DNA from: CAZJLP01 sp964546955
GTDB taxonomy: Bacteria; Verrucomicrobiota; Verrucomicrobiia; Opitutales; Opitutaceae
NCBI GenBank assembly: GCA_964546955.1
Contig: CAZJLP010000060.1
Coordinates: forward strand, 1 to 30,291
DNA: 30,291 bases
Direction: 5' to 3'
Shown here: piece by piece, positions 28,701-30,291 of the stretch
How the letters are laid out: the number at the start of each line of letters is the position of its first letter
Position numbering within the stretch: the first letter of the stretch is position 1
Notes under the pieces: generated by a model
What the model saw: the letters and a program-made list of their open reading frames with translations, nothing else
Database searches by the model: none
Told to the model about the DNA's origin: nothing
Program-made: the position numbers and the translations under genes

Positions 28701-30291
28701 CAGGCGCTGCTCGGTTCGCTCGGTACGCTCCTGCCGTCCGAAATCGCCCAAGCGCTCGTGACGACATTCATCCAGCCGCCGCTCACGCCCGCGCTGTTGC
28801 TGCCGGCGTTGCAGGCTACTTTCACGACCCCGGCCCTCACCCCGACGCAGGCGGCCGACGCGCTCGTATCCACCTACACCGGTGCCGACGCGATGACGCC
28901 GTCCGTCGTGGCCGCTGCGCTCGCAGCCGCCTTCACCACTCCCGCCCTCACCGAAGCGCAATTGCTCGCGGCATTGCAGGATGCGTTTGCCTCACTGCCG
29001 TTGACTGCGCCGATCGCCGGGGTGGCCCTGCTGGCGGCCTTTCCGACTCTCACCGCGCAACCCTTCCTCAGCGCCCTTCAGCCGGCGTTCACCGCACCCG
29101 CGCTCGACGAGACGGCCGCCGCTGCCGCCCTGGTCGCCGCCTTTACGCAGGCGCCTTCCATCACCCTCACGGGTGTTGCACAGGCTCTCGTAGCCAACTT
29201 TACCGCTCCCCCGACGACGCCGCCGGCCGTGGCTCTGGCGTTGGTCGCCGCCTTCACACCGGCGCCGACTCCCCTCGAGCTCGCGCAGGCGTTGCAGACT
29301 GCCTTTGGTTCAAGCGCGACGCCCAGCGTCGTCGCCGGCGCGCTCGTCGCCGCCATTGTGCAACCCGCGCCTATTCTACCGGCTCTGACCGCGCAAACGT
29401 TGGTGGCGGCATTCACGAACCCGGCGTTGACCCCCACGCAGGCGGCCCAGGCACTCACGCAAGCCCACGGTACCGCGGCTCCACCGGCCGTCGTCGCGCA
29501 GGCGCTCGTGGGAGCATTCACTACACCGGCGATCACGGCATCGCAAGCCTGTGTTGCTCTTGTCGACACGTTCACCGCTCCCCTTCTTACCCTCAATGCC
29601 GCGGCGGCTGCCGTCGTCGCTGCCTTCACCCAGCCGCAACCGATCTCGACCGCTGCGTTGATCGCCGCGCTTCAGGCCGGCTTCATTTCGCCCGTCCCCG
29701 CGCCCGACGCTTTCGCCACTTCTGCCCTGCAAGCGCAACCCGGGCTCGATCCCGGCGTGCTCGGTGCCGCTTTGGTCACCGACCAACTCGCCGCCGACGC
29801 GACCGCGTTGGCAGGCATCCTGGTGCGCGCCTACCAGTGGCAGCCTTCGGATATCAGCACGCTCGCCACCGCTTTGCAGGGTAGTTATCCCGCCAATTCG
29901 ACGGCCTTTGATCCGGGCATCGCCGCCAGCGCCCTGCGCATTGCGCTGGCTTTTCCGGCTAGCAACGCGACGGCCGTCACCTCTGCCGTAGGCGCGCTCT
30001 TCTCGCTCAACCGCAATCCCAACGACGTCGCCGCACTCGCCGCGGCCATCGAGGCAGGGGGGTTCGGACTCGTCCCGGCGTCACGCGCCTTCGGCACCTA
30101 TTTCCCGAACTGGAACGCCCAAGCCTACGGCCTCCTGCTCGCCGTCTATCAGGACAGCCGGTGGGAGTTCATCGGTGCGCTCCGCACGGGCGGCGCGACT
30201 CCCGCCGCGGCGGCCACCGAGCTCATGCGAGAGTTTCCCCCGACGACCGCCGACGACCTCCTGCGCCTCGTCACGGGCGTCTACTTTCTCA
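19716..30291 (+). CDS. Giant B: Fn3 and beta-rich protein with about 70 helical repeats (partial)
   Basis: At least 3525 residues, open to the window end. It starts at ATG 19716, overlapping the previous stop by 1 nt. No signal peptide. Order: about four Fn3-like domains (roughly residues 9-407, with VTLNWSSVAG and TYTVRIRGQG in the second); a giant A-like opening domain (450-520); a long beta-rich body to about 1760; an alpha-rich stretch 1772-1850; a hydrophobic Gly- and Val-rich segment (about 1845-1863); a Gly-Asp-Gly linker (1864-1889); another Fn3 domain (about 1897-1984, with LTLTWGAASNATAYAYNLV); about 70 helical repeats (2064-3328); then more divergent helical units to the end. The frame is unbroken throughout. 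The domain order of an Fn3 adhesin without a secretion signal is odd. Roles as conflict-system cargo, scaffold or membrane-interacting repeat protein are possible but unproved. Confidence 0.75.
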   Translation, partial: MNAPLTPSSPLVEATRSETGLAVRWTSGAPAPAAHEVRVLDPRGNIGARAMVSPNETGLALSHAVYPIAAQAHTVQVRALAGVSPGRWSVPAPVLAAAPTPAPAGALLGSAAVAPAPAPLLQAYYQSSNVTLNWSSVAGAPGYDIQIYLSNPASPVYTGTGGSADTSKTIPAAAAGLQTGSTYTVRIRGQGQPPTAWSAGVPVAILDLTAPVPVLVYQNGDTADDGSILAGVAQAVPGAGYYTFQLSSVPTGGGESVFIDEITLPASATAPIAFEPSCSVGTVYQVTAQAWTGNSLSLFSAPVSITPATVAAPVLALSFSAAADEVQASWPQVGTIATYNFQLWTTDEVPVLVFAQAVTASPFAVAVPKSAGLTEDKTYVGQVQTVQAGSLSPWTQQNVTVSYLDPVLVALQARLQTAWSTPPPQLNATSLGSPGAGIVALFQQCFQSASLTLAASPTIATDAAADTLTVTSTVQGTLLGLVNPALTAVFTVAAGGALDVRLSLATPAAWQLSSSFPALQGSITDQLSFATTPTGPTFVLSTKIVAANAPGGPLVVGLNLLASLNLTGIAATLVTLLPGAANPLPLAGQIIQGATAGDFHFDLAASIGSFAFTFDGVSPLSFVSPTFTVHVVNTPASAFPVAALWVGADVAVGGVTLPLVVQLPSAIQGGMIMLRPGSTFALGNLATFLGFVTGTNLGGALPATVSALDNFQINLLQIGLSSSFTSFQSLMVAGGSAPSSTPLWTPLPGVIAFDALSFAFAVGSSTGGYPVTGWINGSFSLGSALTLTAQIPLPIGSGNWVFSATGDTTLTSLDAFTSLTNGTALSTVLPAGAGSLPSFYFENVTLVVDPAGPTLTRVDLAFSSAAPWSIVADSVVLQDLSFDFTLTSPTTAQRVVTGTVSGSLLLGSTTIDASVTRPSAGAPWTLAVAADVIPLPSLDELANLVGGDGLAALLPASLATNTFSLYSPALEVNLTTQTLTRFSFALQSDDDWPVLPGDALTVSTPGLSLSLDWSSGARVVTAEMSAVLTLAGALFGVSATYDSVNGWTLSADLLTQDPAVPLDFSGTLTQFGVGSQFVIPTNVGLPPIHLTSAQLTYVDATGALHLQATSALSWSIAFGANTTPLQITGLGGTFDILPDSGGYQASLIGTLAYAPLSGAIALQLGGTGIDTVVTATFTTLAAADVATLADNLAVTSSSGNGWSSLVFPADYPPQSFTSLALRLNLTQKTFVLVGRSSSFGSGALLVQQTASGWQYALALNLAPPGTQWQFSTLSAGLAPVGTFFNVSQTAACVAISSFDGQTLTALLADVPELAQALPANVGKGLNFYGSIQLDQGVTANVPRILPGTDSGVLTLYALIAANSADSLFQLGLSTYTLAGVVTFESVFLRYKPSAPTSLLLHGTVKVVVSGTTYAFLGDLSVGSTSASLSVGTTQAIVAPFGMTGITINALQANITYAFPDAATTSLTIALNGNVTIGSVGNLAGGIYLLDGTPIIASVGVSDFSISNFFQQVMSVSWPSSLLPIDFTSAEIYYYKPVTNGDLAPITFNGKIYQPGFNIAAHLLILGRGATLAITVQPAAGITATGTLDEPLQWGFIVISGQSSSSIGPSASLTTVAPASFSLAAALTLFGFDVGNITFTLTKDTAHNETVASVQFTRNLPVVGNATLTFYWSKSRGIWIDPFGVNLPAVNFTLENLTSSGSGCVGKQFLKALPIKTQYNFTTGYSLSGGALLITVQGYFDLAVMNNSALRVNLQSITLTVPLSDTAFSFSTLPGYIQRLITDNAYSIFQQVFNDPASMAKLLAIEGAKFAVSALVDALVCENAELWAEGAAETFVEAALGAYAQEVIIGGVAVVVGGVGAAIAGGGGGGGGGDDDDDDDATIGGGGGGGSPPPPKPGVPANLAASYTNDQLTLTWGAASNATAYAYNLVNGSGQQLSTNSNFTDTRFTVTGGPSLWGASLSLSVCALNQGVRGDSSPAYTFTVPTPLGTAQQLKAAGTSAPDAAPQLKRIFPGLTAAPLGSALVAAYGMSDPATWATPLAQAERNGGFTQDEARVVLQTAFSSISAAQLAAALQAAYTLTPAQLAAELKTEGLLLNQAAEALVSLISPSPTAATIITLLQGAYQPPTLTASALAGALAYAAFPAPQTASALTVALTLNSSDLAVALVAGYLSPAITAVELAPALLAASPTATSTVIAQALVAAYPQPPITPDTVALALVATFTQSPAITPVQVLTALGAAFTNAVTQAPAFAWALVSAFTTPTEITPAQVATALVGNFTNPALTPVQLAAALANGFYSPQINPADTATAIIAALPSTTPGQMATALVATFATPALTPTQASAALIAAFTTAPAITASAVAQALVTSFVSPTAIEPADVATALVATFTQPQAITAGQVTTALSAAFPSLTAPTLALSLTTAFPDRALLSPSSVAQLLVGTFTSPAITPVELTQALVAGFASPAPLTPAEAAAALVAACTTPAPIAPSLVAQTLVAVFTSPALTPSNLAGILAAAFTDPALTPTQVSTALVASFITAPAITLEQAAQALCAVFTQPALSPTDVAVALAGSFPESVLTPTAVGQTLLAVFSTLAPPPFAVAIVAAFPATTAQELSTELLAAFATPALTAVQLAQSLVAAITLPTPITAGQVASLLTVKFTALTPAQACEALVESFVTPNLGPADAVIALRQGFATPPLTVAQAAAALVAAFTYAPAITAGGVAAALYSGFGDALPTTSALAEALVGCFTQPVAITAAEVAQAIQSVPASPVFTPAEIATGLVAAFTQPAAITALAVVQALQAAFTAPALTPSEGAVALVAAFGASPAITSQAVLAALAGSYPAAEFTLDVAAAALVQAFVGPPAITAAAVAQALLAQFSSPAPTPSEIAAALVSAFVAPAISLTQTAQALNTAFATPAPAITPAQIGQALVAAFPPAVATVASVAETLAVYLTPALTPTAVAQALWQIFVSPAVTTAQVAQALVAAFPTPALTATQVGQALLGSLGTLLPSEIAQALVTTFIQPPLTPALLLPALQATFTTPALTPTQAADALVSTYTGADAMTPSVVAAALAAAFTTPALTEAQLLAALQDAFASLPLTAPIAGVALLAAFPTLTAQPFLSALQPAFTAPALDETAAAAALVAAFTQAPSITLTGVAQALVANFTAPPTTPPAVALALVAAFTPAPTPLELAQALQTAFGSSATPSVVAGALVAAIVQPAPILPALTAQTLVAAFTNPALTPTQAAQALTQAHGTAAPPAVVAQALVGAFTTPAITASQACVALVDTFTAPLLTLNAAAAAVVAAFTQPQPISTAALIAALQAGFISPVPAPDAFATSALQAQPGLDPGVLGAALVTDQLAADATALAGILVRAYQWQPSDISTLATALQGSYPANSTAFDPGIAASALRIALAFPASNATAVTSAVGALFSLNRNPNDVAALAAAIEAGGFGLVPASRAFGTYFPNWNAQAYGLLLAVYQDSRWEFIGALRTGGATPAAAATELMREFPPTTADDLLRLVTGVYFL
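21063..21275 (+). other. Domain of giant B shared with the start of giant A
   Basis: Residues 450-520 of giant B run in the same order as residues 65-134 of giant A: SLTL versus SLTI, then a run of alternating hydrophobic strands, ending with AAWQLSSSFPALQ versus VSWNWSQSFPSLP. Both are followed by the beta-rich body. This marks the two giants as related. In giant B four Fn3-like domains have been added before it. Confidence 0.6.
25305..25382 (+). other. Gly9-Asp7-Ala-Thr-Ile-Gly7 linker in giant B
   Basis: Nine Gly codons (25305-25331), seven Asp codons (25332-25352), ATI, then seven Gly codons (25362-25382), followed by S and four Pro. Synonymous codons vary (GGA, GGC, GGG and GGT; GAT and GAC), so the tract is kept as protein rather than being a simple slippage repeat. 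It follows a Val/Gly/Ala-rich hydrophobic stretch and precedes an Fn3 domain, as a flexible hinge. The Asp run could bind calcium. Confidence 0.75.
25905..29700 (+). repeat. About 70 tandem 17-19-residue helical repeats in giant B
   Basis: Hand segmentation gives about 71 units over roughly 1265 residues (average 17.8 residues, about 53 bases). The consensus is [IL]TPxQVAxALVAAFTxPA: a Thr-Pro helix cap, an amphipathic helix with Ala, Leu, Val and Phe, and a Pro turn. Units beginning with I tend to be 19 residues and those with L 18, and the two types partly alternate, so pairs of about 37 residues may form a helical solenoid. Charged residues are rare. Units vary widely in codons. Confidence 0.8.

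Noticed and set aside
25905..29700. TAL-effector-like DNA-binding repeats
   Set aside because: The LTPxQV start recalls TALE repeats, but units are 18-19 rather than 34 residues and lack the RVD and GGKQAL-type features.
25905..29700. CRISPR-like or recent tandem DNA repeat
   Set aside because: Periodicity is at protein level; DNA units of about 53 bases differ widely and lie in one open frame.

Overview
The window is GC-rich bacterial DNA from a Gram-negative organism: there is a lipobox-type signal peptide, a Sec signal peptide, and a PadR plus duplicated-permease (ADOP-type) pair. That pair and the widespread lack of Shine-Dalgarno sequences would fit Verrucomicrobiota (for example Opitutaceae) or Acidobacteriota. 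No rRNA or marker gene is present, so the taxon is only an inference.

Layout. (1) Bases 1-554 hold no convincing gene but contain three perfect hairpins, a fourth imperfect hairpin and the 3' part of a decayed tRNA-Thr. (2) Bases 555-5603, plus strand: a LuxR-type regulator with TPR-like repeats, a SAM-dependent methyltransferase preceded by a repeat-rich candidate promoter, and an exported TPR protein. (3) Bases 5648-7542, minus strand, visibly less GC-rich: an uncharacterised lipoprotein and a DUF1835-type protein. (4) Bases 7669-10748, plus strand: a PadR repressor and an 870-residue FtsX/MacB-like permease. (5) Bases 11008-30291: a large divergent locus that fills almost two thirds of the window.

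The divergent locus is the most interesting part. To the left of a 654-bp intergenic region, three tightly packed minus-strand genes encode a ComEC-like metallo-beta-lactamase-fold protein, a 1279-residue beta-rich protein ('giant A') ending in short helical repeats, and an unassigned 332-residue protein. To the right, three overlapping plus-strand genes encode an HNH nuclease, a shorter HNH relative that appears to have lost catalytic residues, and a protein of at least 3525 residues ('giant B') with Fn3-like domains, a beta-rich body and about 70 nearly uncharged 18-residue helical repeats. Giant B runs off the window. The two giants share a recognisable opening domain and the same kind of C-terminal repeat, so the two arms look like related halves of one system. 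I do not recognise it as a described system. The pairing of a hydrolase and nucleases with giant cytosolic-looking repeat proteins suggests conflict, cargo or surface-interaction biology, but nothing in the sequence fixes the function.

All domain calls are by eye. The giant B frame was followed by hand translation from 19716 to the end, with spot checks of the frame at several points.
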